Shown: positions 43,222 to 50,773 of the stretch, one piece after another
Layout of the letters: each line of letters starts with the position of its first letter
Position numbering within the stretch: the stretch's first letter is position 1
Assembly (NCBI GenBank): GCA_034669045.1
Contig: JAXDOD010000086.1
Span: forward strand, 13,378-77,377
Direction of reading: 5' to 3'
Length of the DNA stretch: 64,000 bases
Source of the DNA: VAZQ01 sp034669045
GTDB taxonomy: Bacteria > Pseudomonadota > Alphaproteobacteria > Rhizobiales > Xanthobacteraceae
Program-made: the position numbers and the translations under genes
Notes under the pieces: generated by a model
The model's input: only the letters and a program-made list of their open reading frames with translations
What the model was told of the DNA's origin: nothing
Databases searched by the model: none

Positions 43222-44280
43222 TCAAGGACTGTCGATCGTCACGCCCACAACGGCAATACGGTCCGCACGGTCGTAAGGAGGATGCTCAAGCTCCTCGCCG
43301 AAGACGTCGGGATCGATTTCTTCATAGGCGAAGCGAATGCCGCGCCCGGCGAGCCGGGACGAAAGCGTCTGGTGAAACACATCGATTCCGTCGATGATGG
43401 CCGAGCCGGTATAGAGAACCAGGCGGCCTCCGAACGCGAGGTGCGATATGCCTTGCTCGGCAATCCGAACCGACAGTTCAAATCCAAGCTCGCCGCCGCC
43501 TTGGCGGTACAGGCGGGCCAAAGGATCGACGAGATAAGGCGGGTTCGCAACGATCAGGTCAAAGCGTCCCTCGATGTTGGCGAAAAGATCGCTTTCGATG
43601 ATCTCAACCTCCTGGACTTCGTTAAGCACCGCATTGATCCGGCTGAATCGAAGCGCACGCTGATTGATGTCGGCCAGAGTGACCGTCGGCCGCATCCCGG
43701 CGGCGAGTGCGGCCGCGTGCAGTCCTCCAGCGCCGCTCCCGGCGCCCATGTCGAGGATCCTGAACGGCTCCCGAGAACGGCGCTTCATCGTGCCAAGCGA
43801 TTGCCGTATCAGACGGGCGAAGCGGTAAGTGTCCGGCCCGAAAAAGACCGCATCGGATTGCTCCGTGGGAAAGGCCGAATGGGCAAACAGTTGATCGCCC
43901 AATGTCGAGAACCGGACCGAGCTTCGGTATGCACTGCCCACGAGCTCCAACGTGCCCGCCTCAGCCAGGCGGGTGAGGTTGGCCTCCGAAAGATCGCGCG
44001 CCGCAAAGGCCCGGCTCCATCCGAATATGTCGGTAACAGACTGCGGGCCCGTGACCGGTCTTGCGTTGACCCGGCCATGGCTTGCGGGCGTGACCGTGGT
44101 GAAACGGTAGCCCCTGTTCTTGAGGTCGCGTCCCAGCTCGACCAGTGCGCTGTCTGAAGGGCTGAGCCTAGCGCCGCTCTGGCCGCATGCGAGCGGGGCG
44201 GCTATGCCCCTTTCGGGCTGTGTTTCGGAAGAGACTGCATCCATTACGATCGACGCCACCGCGGCAGCGCTGTTCGGCAT
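43222..44280 (-). CDS. HemK/RsmC-type class I SAM methyltransferase
   Basis: This 352-aa protein has an N-terminal ~150-residue domain and a class I methyltransferase domain. RILDMGAGSGAGGLHAAAL is the SAM loop, VTLADINQRALRFSRINA follows, and FDLIVANPPYLVDPLARLYR carries NPPY, which usually methylates an amide, amine or base nitrogen. Start may be 44280 or the ATG at 44244. It heads the three-gene operon (10 bases to the diiron enzyme). The N-methylation motif beside an N-oxygenase-like protein and an ATP-grasp ligase suggests a nitrogen-rich small-molecule product. Confidence 0.78.
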   Translation of the reverse strand: MPNSAAAVASIVMDAVSSETQPERGIAAPLACGQSGARLSPSDSALVELGRDLKNRGYRFTTVTPASHGRVNARPVTGPQSVTDIFGWSRAFAARDLSEANLTRLAEAGTLELVGSAYRSSVRFSTLGDQLFAHSAFPTEQSDAVFFGPDTYRFARLIRQSLGTMKRRSREPFRILDMGAGSGAGGLHAAALAAGMRPTVTLADINQRALRFSRINAVLNEVQEVEIIESDLFANIEGRFDLIVANPPYLVDPLARLYRQGGGELGFELSVRIAEQGISHLAFGGRLVLYTGSAIIDGIDVFHQTLSSRLAGRGIRFAYEEIDPDVFGEELEHPPYDRADRIAVVGVTIDSP

Positions 44281-44395
44281 CCCGCCGATCGGGATCCCGC
44301 ATAAGAAAGTGGCAAGCCGGATGAAAGTTCCACGCCAGGAACCCGGCTGAGGTGCGTCCTATGTCAGGCCGGAGGCGTAGGCGGCAAAGACGCTG

Positions 44396-44421
44396 TTCTT
44401 GAACGCCGTTCTTGAACGCCG
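44396..44421. repeat. Short tandem repeat, 13-base unit twice
   Basis: The unit ttcttgaacgccg occurs twice in direct succession and is followed by ttcgag, a partial third. It lies in the 230-base gap upstream of the three-gene operon. Function unknown; it may be replication slippage. Confidence 0.6.
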
Positions 44422-44509
44422 TTCGAGGATTCCCGGGGGAGACGGCGGCAAGCCTCCGCAATTGCGGGTTGCTGCGGCCCCTCCCAGACGTCATCCCCTG
44501 AGGACCTTC

Positions 44510-44998
44510 TCAGAGCCCGGGCCACAGGCCGATGCTTGGTTTGGCGATCATCAGCCAGAAGATCGCCAGCACCGCGCCGAAGGCGGGGAAGCCGCAAGCA
44601 AACCAGGACCAGAAGAGTCGATGGTAGCGGGCAGGCAGCGGCGTCCCGCTGGCCGCTGCCGCAGTCGCGAGGTCACGCATTTGGATTTGCATCCACACCA
44701 CCGGAAGCCAGAACATTCCGGTGACCACGTACAGCAGAATCGAAAGGATGATCCACCCCTCCGCCATGGAATAGCCGACCGCACGAACCAGCAACACGCC
44801 GGTCAGCGGCTGGGCCACGACGGCCGTGGCGGTAAACACAAAATCCGCAATCACGACGATGCGCGCAACACCGGCCACGACCTGCGGCTGTCCGCGCACA
44901 TGCGCCATCAGCATGAAGAATGCGATGCCGACGCCAGTCCCCAGCAACACGGCCGCGCCAATGACATGCAGATATTTGAGCACCAAGTCGGGCGTCAT
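44510..44998 (-). CDS. DUF2269-family membrane protein
   Basis: This 162-aa membrane protein has four hydrophobic helices: YLHVIGAAVLLGTGVGIAFF, VVIADFVFTATAVVAQPLTG, GWIILSILLYVVTGMFWLPV and FGAVLAIFWLMI. It has the DUF2269 signature KYLHVIGA at its N-terminus and AVAQPLTG in the middle. The function of the family is unknown; it may be an integral-membrane haem or redox-linked protein. It points away from the cysteine hydrolase, with about 300 bases of regulatory DNA between them. Confidence 0.85.
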   Translation of the reverse strand: MTPDLVLKYLHVIGAAVLLGTGVGIAFFMLMAHVRGQPQVVAGVARIVVIADFVFTATAVVAQPLTGVLLVRAVGYSMAEGWIILSILLYVVTGMFWLPVVWMQIQMRDLATAAAASGTPLPARYHRLFWSWFACGFPAFGAVLAIFWLMIAKPSIGLWPGL

Positions 44999-45300
44999 CG
45001 GTCTTCCCGGAGGCGATTGAAATCAGCAGCGCGGCCCAAAAGGCCATAGCGGCTCGGGGGACGATAGAGAGAGGCCGCGAAAGGCTTGAGACTATATCGC
45101 TACCGTACAGAGCATGTCGTACTCGCTTCTCGGGAACCCACAGGCAAACATCTCGTTGATTGACTAGATCCACTGCTCCACATCACTGGTTTGCCAAGCA
45201 GTTCGAAGAACGATGCCGGCAGGACCCAGACCGCGTTGCGCACGCAAAGTTTGAGCCGCTCTGATCACCCGACTCCCCCAAGCTGAAAGAAAGCACGGCG
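44999..45300. other. Intergenic region, 302 bases
   Basis: Non-coding stretch between the divergent DUF2269 and cysteine-hydrolase genes. It holds the plus-strand EcfG-type promoter at 45133-45157. The long reverse-strand frame here is a shadow without family features. No RNA gene is visible. Confidence 0.5.
45133..45157 (+). promoter_or_regulatory. EcfG-type promoter before cysteine hydrolase
   Basis: GGAAC (45133-45137), 16 bases, CGTT (45154-45157), exact consensus match, 143 bases before the GTG start of the hydrolase. Confidence 0.65.
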
Positions 45301-45909
45301 GTGGCTGACGAGCTCCTCCCCTACCCCTTGACTTCGCGGACGGTCCACCTGTGCGTGGATATGCAGCGCATTTTTTCCGCGGAAGGACCGTGGACGACAC
45401 CCTGGATGGAGCGGGTACTTCCGGTGGTGACGGAATTGGCGGGACGCTACCCGGAGCGAACCGTGTTCACGCGGTTCATCACGCCCCATCGGGCGGATGA
45501 CATGCCCGGGATGTGGCAGCGCTATTATACGCGCTGGCGGGACACCACACGCGAGCGGCTCGATCCCGCTCTTCTCGACTTGTTGCCCCCGCTTGCGCGC
45601 TTATGCCCTCCGGCGACCATCGTTGATAAGACCCGGTATTCAGCTTTCGCCGAGCCCGGATTGCTGGCCCATCTGCAAGCGCGAGAAGCGGATGGGCTCA
45701 TCGTCACCGGATCGGAAACAGACGTTTGCGTCCTGGCGACCGTGCTAGGCGCCGTCGACCTCGGCTATCGCGTGATCCTGGTGCGCGACGCGGTCTGCAG
45801 TTCCTCCGACGAAGGACATGATGCCCTCATGACGCTCTATCACCAGCGCTACACCGAGCAGATCGAGGTGGCAGATGCCGGCACGATCATGTCGCGCTGG
45901 CGCCGATAG
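45301..45909 (+). CDS. Isochorismatase-family cysteine hydrolase
   Basis: This 202-aa protein carries the catalytic triad of the family: Asp20 in VHLCVDMQRIF, Lys in IVDKTRYSAF (about 107-116), and the nucleophile Cys in GSETDVCVLATVLGAVDLGY (about 138-157). Reactions of the family include hydrolysis of isochorismate, nicotinamide and similar compounds. It starts with GTG at 45301, since homologues begin near LCVDMQ. An exact stress-type promoter is 143 bases upstream. The substrate is not evident. Confidence 0.85.
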   Translation: MADELLPYPLTSRTVHLCVDMQRIFSAEGPWTTPWMERVLPVVTELAGRYPERTVFTRFITPHRADDMPGMWQRYYTRWRDTTRERLDPALLDLLPPLARLCPPATIVDKTRYSAFAEPGLLAHLQAREADGLIVTGSETDVCVLATVLGAVDLGYRVILVRDAVCSSSDEGHDALMTLYHQRYTEQIEVADAGTIMSRWRR

Positions 45910-45979
45910 ACGCTCTTGATGCGGCATCTTTCACCAGCCGTTCGATAGCCCCCTGAGCAATCGCTCCCGGCCGCAATAA

Positions 45980-46101
45980 TCCGTTCTTGGCGCGCACGAG
46001 CTCATGAAACTGCAGCGGGGCGAGGCCCAGTGCGTGCGGAAGGCGCGCGCGAGATGGCCTTCGCCGGCAAAGCCGTTCTCCAAGGCGATGGTCCGGACCG
46101 G
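45980..46101 (-). pseudogene. Fragment of an AraC-family regulator (frameshifted)
   Basis: Read on the minus strand, two frames together give PVRTIALENGFAGEGHLARA, then FRT, and then LGLAPLQFHELVRA, which is the C-terminal HTH of AraC regulators (GF...HLARAF...LG..P..F). The join needs a frameshift near 46032. No complete gene is present: the N-terminal domain and first HTH are missing. It is next to the tRNA-Glu, a place where insertions and deletions often leave remnants. Confidence 0.6.
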
Positions 46102-46127
46102 CGGCTGTGCTGAGTCCTTGAAAGCAG

Positions 46128-46203
46128 TGGCGCTCCCTGGGGGACTCGAACCCCCGTTTTCGCCGTGAGAGGGCGACGTCCTGGGCCGCTAGACGAAGGG
46201 AGC
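46128..46203 (-). tRNA. tRNA-Glu (anticodon CTC)
   Basis: 76 bases read on the minus strand. The acceptor stem GCTCCCT/AGGGAGC is perfect, the anticodon stem TCGCC/GGCGA encloses the loop CTCTCAC with anticodon CTC, and the T loop GGTTCGAGTCC is present. CCA is encoded (46130-46128). It lies between the AraC fragment and the first solute-binding gene. Confidence 0.95.
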
Positions 46204-46356
46204 CTCCGGCTGAGCCTGTCGAGATAACGCCGAACAGGCGCGCGTGCAAGCGTGCGCCGCGCACAATCCGCGCCGGTGGCGGCGAACTCCCGATCAGGCT
46301 AGGTTTCGCGAGGCCCCAGCAGCCCCATCGGGGGCGGCGCCGAGAAGGAGCGTTTC

Positions 46357-47421
46357 ATGTCTGTCGCCCTGCCCGTGGTCGTCGCCGTTGTCCGCGCGCT
46401 CGCCCGCCTCTGCGCCGGCGCGCTCGCGGCGGCGGCGATCTGCTCGGCGCCGGCCGCCGCCGCCGAGCCGTCGTGGTCCGATCCAAAACTCCTCGAGGCC
46501 GCCAGGAAGGAAGGCTCGCTCGTCATCTACACCTCACTCAACGAGGAGGAAGGGCTGCCGATCTGGAAGGTGTTCGAGCAGGAAACCGGCCTCAAGGTCG
46601 ACTACATCCGCGGCTCCGACAGCCAGATGATCGGCCGCATCCTGATCGAGAACCGCGGCGGCCGGCCGGCCTGGGACATCGTGATGGTGACCTCGGTGCA
46701 GCGGCTGCCGCCGGCGCTGCTCGCGCAGATCGATCCGCCGGACGCGCCGCAGCTCTTTCCCGCGGCGCGCGATCCGGGCCGCCGCTGGTACGGCTTCGCG
46801 GCCAATTACGACGTGCCGGCCTATAATTCCAAATTCGTGAAGCCCGCCGACCTGCCGCGGACCTACGAGGAATTCGCCAGGAAGACCGAATGGGCGGGCC
46901 ATGCCGTCATCAATGAATCGGATACCGAATGGGTGCTGGCGCTGCAGGACCACTACGGCGAGGCGAAGGCCCGCGAGGTGATCGGGGCGCTTGCGGCGAC
47001 GCTCAAGCCCGCCATCGTCAGCGGGCATCTGGCCGTTGCGCGCGCGCTCGGCGCCGGCGAATACTGGGTGGCGCTCAACAACTACGTCAATCTGACCATC
47101 AACGTGAAGCTCGCCGGCTCGCCCACCGATTTCTGGGCGATCGAGCCGATCGGCGTGTTCCATCACTCGGTCGGCGTCGACGCGCAGGCGCCGCATCCGA
47201 ATGCGGCGCGGCTCGCCGTCAACTTCCTGCTCAGCAAGGAGGGCCAGCATCTCCTGACCACGCGCGGCCGCATCCCGACCCGCCCGGACGTCGAGACCAA
47301 TCCGCCCGGCGTGCTCAAGGCGCTTCACGCCAAGACAGTGATTCCGACCGTCTACAATGTGGAGCGGGAGAAGAAAGCAGACGCCCTGTTCAAGGAGCTG
47401 ATGCTCGGCCGCGCGCGCTGA
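46357..47421 (+). CDS. Periplasmic solute-binding protein (iron/organic-anion ABC type), first copy
   Basis: This 354-aa secreted protein has a signal peptide cut near AAAA-EPSWSD. The mature part starts like a Fe(III)-type or 2-aminoethylphosphonate-type binding protein: LLEAARKEGSLVIYTSLNEE, then IWKVFEQETGLKVDYIRGSD. Lobes connect through PAWDIVMVTSVQR and RRWYGFAANYDVPAYNSK, and the C-terminus has NPPGVLKALHAKTVIPT. Solute-binding proteins need a permease and ATPase, but none are near. It is duplicated by the next gene, which is very similar. The ligand is unknown. Confidence 0.85.
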   Translation: MSVALPVVVAVVRALARLCAGALAAAAICSAPAAAAEPSWSDPKLLEAARKEGSLVIYTSLNEEEGLPIWKVFEQETGLKVDYIRGSDSQMIGRILIENRGGRPAWDIVMVTSVQRLPPALLAQIDPPDAPQLFPAARDPGRRWYGFAANYDVPAYNSKFVKPADLPRTYEEFARKTEWAGHAVINESDTEWVLALQDHYGEAKAREVIGALAATLKPAIVSGHLAVARALGAGEYWVALNNYVNLTINVKLAGSPTDFWAIEPIGVFHHSVGVDAQAPHPNAARLAVNFLLSKEGQHLLTTRGRIPTRPDVETNPPGVLKALHAKTVIPTVYNVEREKKADALFKELMLGRAR

Positions 47422-47534
47422 ATTGCGACCATCGCGACGTTTGACAGCCGCGCGCGCGCCGCGCAAGCTTGCCGCCTCTGCGGGCTGCAATGTCCGCAGC
47501 CTCGACGCCCGATTGCAACCTCAAAGAGATGATC

Positions 47535-48587
47535 ATGACCATCCCCGCGAAGCTTGCGCGTTCCTTGCTGCACCTGTGCCTGTTCGCCGGCGCACCGGTG
47601 GCGCTCGCCGTGGTGCCGGCGCAGGCCGCCGACCCGAGCTGGTTCGACCCGAAGCTCGCCGAGGCCGCCAAGAAGGAGGCCACGCTCGTGATCTATTCCT
47701 CGGTCAACGAGGAAGAGGGACTTCCGATCTGGAAGAAATTCGAAGAGCAGACCGGCGTGCGGATCGAATACGTGCGCGGCTCCGACAGCCAGCTCATTGC
47801 GCGCATGGCGATCGAGAGCCGCGCCGGCCGGCCGGCCTGGGACCTGACCCTGATCACGGCGGCGCACAAGCTTCCGCCGGCGATGCTGGCGCAGATCGAC
47901 CCGCCGGAGGCGCAGCACCTGTTTCCGGCGGCGCGCGATCCCAACCGCCGCTGGTACGGCTTCTCCGCCAACTACAACGTGCCCGCCTACAACACCAATC
48001 TGGTGAAGGCCGCCGACCTGCCGCAGAGCTACGAAGAACTCGCCAGGCGCGGCGAATGGGCCGGGCGCGTGGTGGTCAACCAGTACGACAGCGAGTGGGT
48101 GGTGGCGCTGCTCGAGCATTACGGCGACAGCAAAGGCCGCGAAATCCTGCGCAGCCTGGGGGCGACGCTCAAGCCGGCGATCGTCGACGGGCACCTGGCG
48201 GTCGCGCGCGCGGTCGGCAACGGCGAATACGCGGTGGCGCTGACCAACTACGTCAACCTGACCATGAACGTGAAGCTGTCGGGGGCGCCCACCGACTACT
48301 GGGCGATCGACCCGGTCGGCGTGTTCTACATGCAGGTGAGCGCGAGCGCGCAGGCGCCGCATCCGAACGCCGCCCGGCTCGGCGCCAACTTCATCCTGAG
48401 CAAGGAGGGGCAGAGCCTGCTGACCGCGCGCGGCCGCGTCCCCTCGCGCGCCGACGTCGAGACCAATCCGCCCGGCGTGCTCAAGGCGATGCTGGCCAAA
48501 AAGGTGGTGCCGATCTCGCTCGACCCGGAGCAGGAGAAGAAAGCCGACGCGATCTTCAAGGAACTGATCGCCGGCCGGGCGCGGTGA
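47535..48587 (+). CDS. Periplasmic solute-binding protein, second copy
   Basis: This 350-aa paralogue of the gene before it shares LVIYSSVNEEEGLPIWKKFE, RGSDSQLIARMAIESRAGRP, and RRWYGFSANYNVPAYN. The signal peptide is SLLHLCLFAGAPVALAVVPA ending near AQA-ADPSW. Start at ATG 47535 gives a six-base gap to AAAGAG; ATG 47529 is too close. The two copies lie in tandem in the same direction with a 113-base gap. Divergence between the copies suggests different ligands. No transport partner genes lie nearby, so both may use a remote permease. Confidence 0.84.
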   Translation: MTIPAKLARSLLHLCLFAGAPVALAVVPAQAADPSWFDPKLAEAAKKEATLVIYSSVNEEEGLPIWKKFEEQTGVRIEYVRGSDSQLIARMAIESRAGRPAWDLTLITAAHKLPPAMLAQIDPPEAQHLFPAARDPNRRWYGFSANYNVPAYNTNLVKAADLPQSYEELARRGEWAGRVVVNQYDSEWVVALLEHYGDSKGREILRSLGATLKPAIVDGHLAVARAVGNGEYAVALTNYVNLTMNVKLSGAPTDYWAIDPVGVFYMQVSASAQAPHPNAARLGANFILSKEGQSLLTARGRVPSRADVETNPPGVLKAMLAKKVVPISLDPEQEKKADAIFKELIAGRAR

Positions 48588-48636
48588 GATTGAATCTTCG
48601 TCGGCGTTCGTGTGGCAAAGACTGGCCCCACAGCGT

Positions 48637-48740
48637 TCCCTCCCCCCTTGCGGGGGAGGGACAGGGAGAGGGGTGCCTCAGGAAAGATCGAGTCCGATTA
48701 ACACCCCTCTCCCCAACCCTCCCCCGCAAGGGGGGAGGGA
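48637..48740. repeat. Nested inverted repeat with two 39-base arms
   Basis: Left arm 48637-48675 and right arm 48702-48740 are reverse complements at 36 of 39 positions, with 26 bases between them. Each arm also contains a small palindrome, CCCTCCCCC and GGGGGAGGG around a short loop, so three hairpins can form. It lies between the second binding-protein gene and the RidA-like gene and resembles mobile-type intergenic palindromes (REP/BIME-like). It may work as a bidirectional terminator, but no T-run follows. Confidence 0.75.
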
Positions 48741-48826
48741 GCAGACCGAGTGCGCCGCGCCTGTTGTGGCCTTTTCCGCATCACCGCATAGCATCACCGC
48801 ACAGAAGCCTCCCGCATCACCACAAC

Positions 48827-48875
48827 GCGAGCAGAACGAGCAGCGCGACCACCGGCGAGCAGAACGAGCAGCGCG
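48827..48875. repeat. Direct repeat of 21 bases, offset 28
   Basis: The sequence gcgagcagaacgagcagcgc occurs at 48827 and again at 48855, followed by G in both. It sits just before the RidA-like gene and near a run of gcatcaccgc-type short repeats. Likely slippage or a local duplication; function unknown. Confidence 0.65.
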
Positions 48876-48909
48876 CGAAGTACCAAAAGAAACAACGAGG
48901 GAGCACCCG

Positions 48910-49596
48910 ATGCGCAAGCGCATCTACAACTGGCAGGGCCAGCGTTTCACCTACCTGTGGCTCGAAGGCGAGCCCGGCCTTTCCACCGAGCGGCAATCGC
49001 AGGGCCTGTTCGAGCGCGCCGGCGCGGAATTGCGCGGGCTCGGTCTCGCGCTCGACCGCAACGTCGTCCGCAGCCGCGTCTACGGCCGCACGCGCGAGGC
49101 GCGCGACATCGCCAGCGCCGCCCGCACCGGCGCCTTCACCGGCCAGGCGCGCGCCGCGACCTCGAGCTTCATCTCGCCGGCGCACTTCGACACGACCGCC
49201 GACGTCGCGCTCGACCTCTATGCCATGGCCGAGCCGAGCGAAGGCGTGCCGCGCAAGGTCACCGAGATGGAGCCCCGGCAGCCCTTCATCCGCCACCTCG
49301 TCTGGGGGCCCCTGGTGTTCCACGCCGGCATGACCAACGAGCACTTTCCGACGTTGAAGGAGCAATGCGCGGAAATCCTGCCGCGTGCCGGCGAGCGCCT
49401 GAAGGAGAACGGCTGCGACTGGAAGAACGTCGTGCGCATCTCGTTCATGCTGCACAAGAGCCAGGCCCCGCAGTCGGTGCTCGATTGCGCGGCGGCGATT
49501 GCGCCGGTGCCGCTCGACCATGCCGAGATCGAGCTGGTGGAAGGCTATTCGCGTCCCGGCAAGCTGGTCGAGATCGAGGTCACCGCCAGGCGGTGA
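48910..49596 (+). CDS. RidA/YjgF-like two-domain protein
   Basis: At 228 aa, this protein has two regions of the YER057c/YjgF (RidA) type: an N-terminal half with RKRIYNWQGQRFTYLWLEGE, and a C-terminal half with LVFHAGMTNEHFPTLKEQCA and NVVRISFMLHKSQAPQSV. RidA proteins remove reactive enamine/imine intermediates and usually trimerise, but a fused or degenerate form of this size is less common. The start ATG at 48910 has GAGGGAG six bases before it. It follows the tandem binding-protein genes and an inverted repeat. A link to transport of the same compound is possible but unproven. Confidence 0.72.
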   Translation: MRKRIYNWQGQRFTYLWLEGEPGLSTERQSQGLFERAGAELRGLGLALDRNVVRSRVYGRTREARDIASAARTGAFTGQARAATSSFISPAHFDTTADVALDLYAMAEPSEGVPRKVTEMEPRQPFIRHLVWGPLVFHAGMTNEHFPTLKEQCAEILPRAGERLKENGCDWKNVVRISFMLHKSQAPQSVLDCAAAIAPVPLDHAEIELVEGYSRPGKLVEIEVTARR

Positions 49597-49599
49597 CGC

Positions 49600-50304
49600 T
49601 CACGGGCGCGGCGCTGGCGGCGTGATCGGACGCGGCGGCGCCGCCGGCGCAGTGGCATCGCGGCGCGGGCCGTTCGGATTCGGCACCGCCGCTCGCGCCG
49701 CCGACGCCGGCTGAGACGCCCCGAAGACATTGGGCTGCCCAGGCCTGCGGAAGCTCAAGGCGGCCGCGTTGAACCAGCCGGTCTGTGTCGGCAGCCCCTG
49801 CTGGCGAAGCTGCTGCTGCGCCGTGCGCAACTGCTCCTGGGTCGCCCTGAGCTGCTCCTGGGCGCCGCGAAGCTCCTGCTGCGCCGCCTGCAACGAGGCG
49901 ACGCTGGCCGCGAGTTGTTGCTGGAGCGCGCTGATCTGGCCGACGTTTGCTCTGAGCGCCGCAAGCTCGCGCGCGACCGCATCCTCGTCGCCCGCAGCCG
50001 CCTTTTCAGCCGACGCCGGTTTCGCAGCCCCCCCGCCCGGAGCCGGCTGGGAGGCGGCCAGTCCGAACCGGTCGCTCAGGCCCGCCGCACCACCGACATA
50101 CCACCAGGCTTGGGCGAGGCCGGAACCGAGGGCGGCCATGGCGACGAGGAAGGCGATGGACCGCAGCACCCCTCCGCTCCCGCCGCCCTGGTCTTCATCG
50201 GCTGCCGATGCGTCCGCCGAAAGATCGTCGGACAGCACTGTCGGCTCCAGCAACTGGAGACGATGAGATGGCGCCTGGTCCGATCGCACCGCGACCCCCT
50301 TCAA
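49600..50304 (-). CDS. Membrane-anchored coiled-coil protein
   Basis: This 234-aa protein has an acidic N-terminal part, one transmembrane segment (VLRSIAFLVAMAALGSGLAQ, about 46-65), and a long Gln/Ala/Leu-rich helix, LQAAQQELRGAQEQLRATQE and similar, at about 118-170, which should form a coiled coil. The Pro/Ala-rich tail contains PRPITPPAPRP. The repeat-like QLRxxQEQL pattern comes from internal duplication. It may tether or organise envelope structures. It has no known family here. It is convergent with the RidA gene. Confidence 0.65.
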   Translation of the reverse strand: MKGVAVRSDQAPSHRLQLLEPTVLSDDLSADASAADEDQGGGSGGVLRSIAFLVAMAALGSGLAQAWWYVGGAAGLSDRFGLAASQPAPGGGAAKPASAEKAAAGDEDAVARELAALRANVGQISALQQQLAASVASLQAAQQELRGAQEQLRATQEQLRTAQQQLRQQGLPTQTGWFNAAALSFRRPGQPNVFGASQPASAARAAVPNPNGPRRDATAPAAPPRPITPPAPRP

Positions 50305-50431
50305 GCTCCTGCGATTTCAGGTTCGCCCCGGTACCGCCGCTGCCCCGATTGTGCCACCGGATACCTGAGTCGCAATGGCCTGGACAGGCGATAGCGAAAC
50401 AATATGGCGGTCGAGCGGCCGTTCCCGGTCG

Positions 50432-50773
50432 TTACGGCTCGGTAGCAAACCGGAGCCGTCCGGCCGGCTTGAGCGTGCGCAGGTCGAAAGTGCGGATTTC
50501 GATCGCGCCGGCGACCTCGACGGTCACCGCGATACGGTCATCGGCGACCGCGGTCGAGACGATGCGGGCGCCCTTGGGCAGCAGCGCCGTGACGTCCGCC
50601 TGCGCCGCGCTTCCCTCGGACTTGAAGATGCGGTAGCCGATGACGCCGAGAACCGCGGCAACGCCGACGAACGTCGTGAGCGCCGCGATGGCCATCAGCC
50701 ACCGGACCTTGGCGACGATGCGCGCCGCCGCGGGGTCGAGGGGTTTTTCGTCGTCCGCCAGCGGATCGCTCAT
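50432..50773 (-). CDS. Small membrane protein, 113 aa (DUF6476-like)
   Basis: The protein begins MSDPLADDEKPLDPAAARIV and has one hydrophobic segment, WLMAIAALTTFVGVAAVLGV (about 25-44), followed by a periplasmic-like beta-rich part with VTALLPKGARIVSTAVADDR. Its ATG shares CATG with the ATG of rluD, so the two divergent starts overlap by two bases. Each promoter must therefore lie inside the other gene. Function unknown; the partnership is conserved in many alphaproteobacteria as I remember it. Confidence 0.7.
   Translation of the reverse strand: MSDPLADDEKPLDPAAARIVAKVRWLMAIAALTTFVGVAAVLGVIGYRIFKSEGSAAQADVTALLPKGARIVSTAVADDRIAVTVEVAGAIEIRTFDLRTLKPAGRLRFATEP

Larger units (their letters stand above)
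48588..48909. other. Repeat-rich intergenic region
   Basis: 322 bases between the second binding-protein gene and the RidA-like gene. It holds the nested inverted repeat at 48637-48740 and two short direct repeats at 48827-48875. I see no further gene; frames reading across it lack family features. Confidence 0.5.

Noticed and set aside
46128..46356. Integrative element at the tRNA-Glu
   Set aside because: No integrase, no repeat of the tRNA end and no compositional change; only an AraC fragment.
47423..49333. A 636-codon frame running through the second binding-protein gene and repeats
   Set aside because: Arg/Ala-rich, crosses the inverted repeat and starts outside any gene signal.
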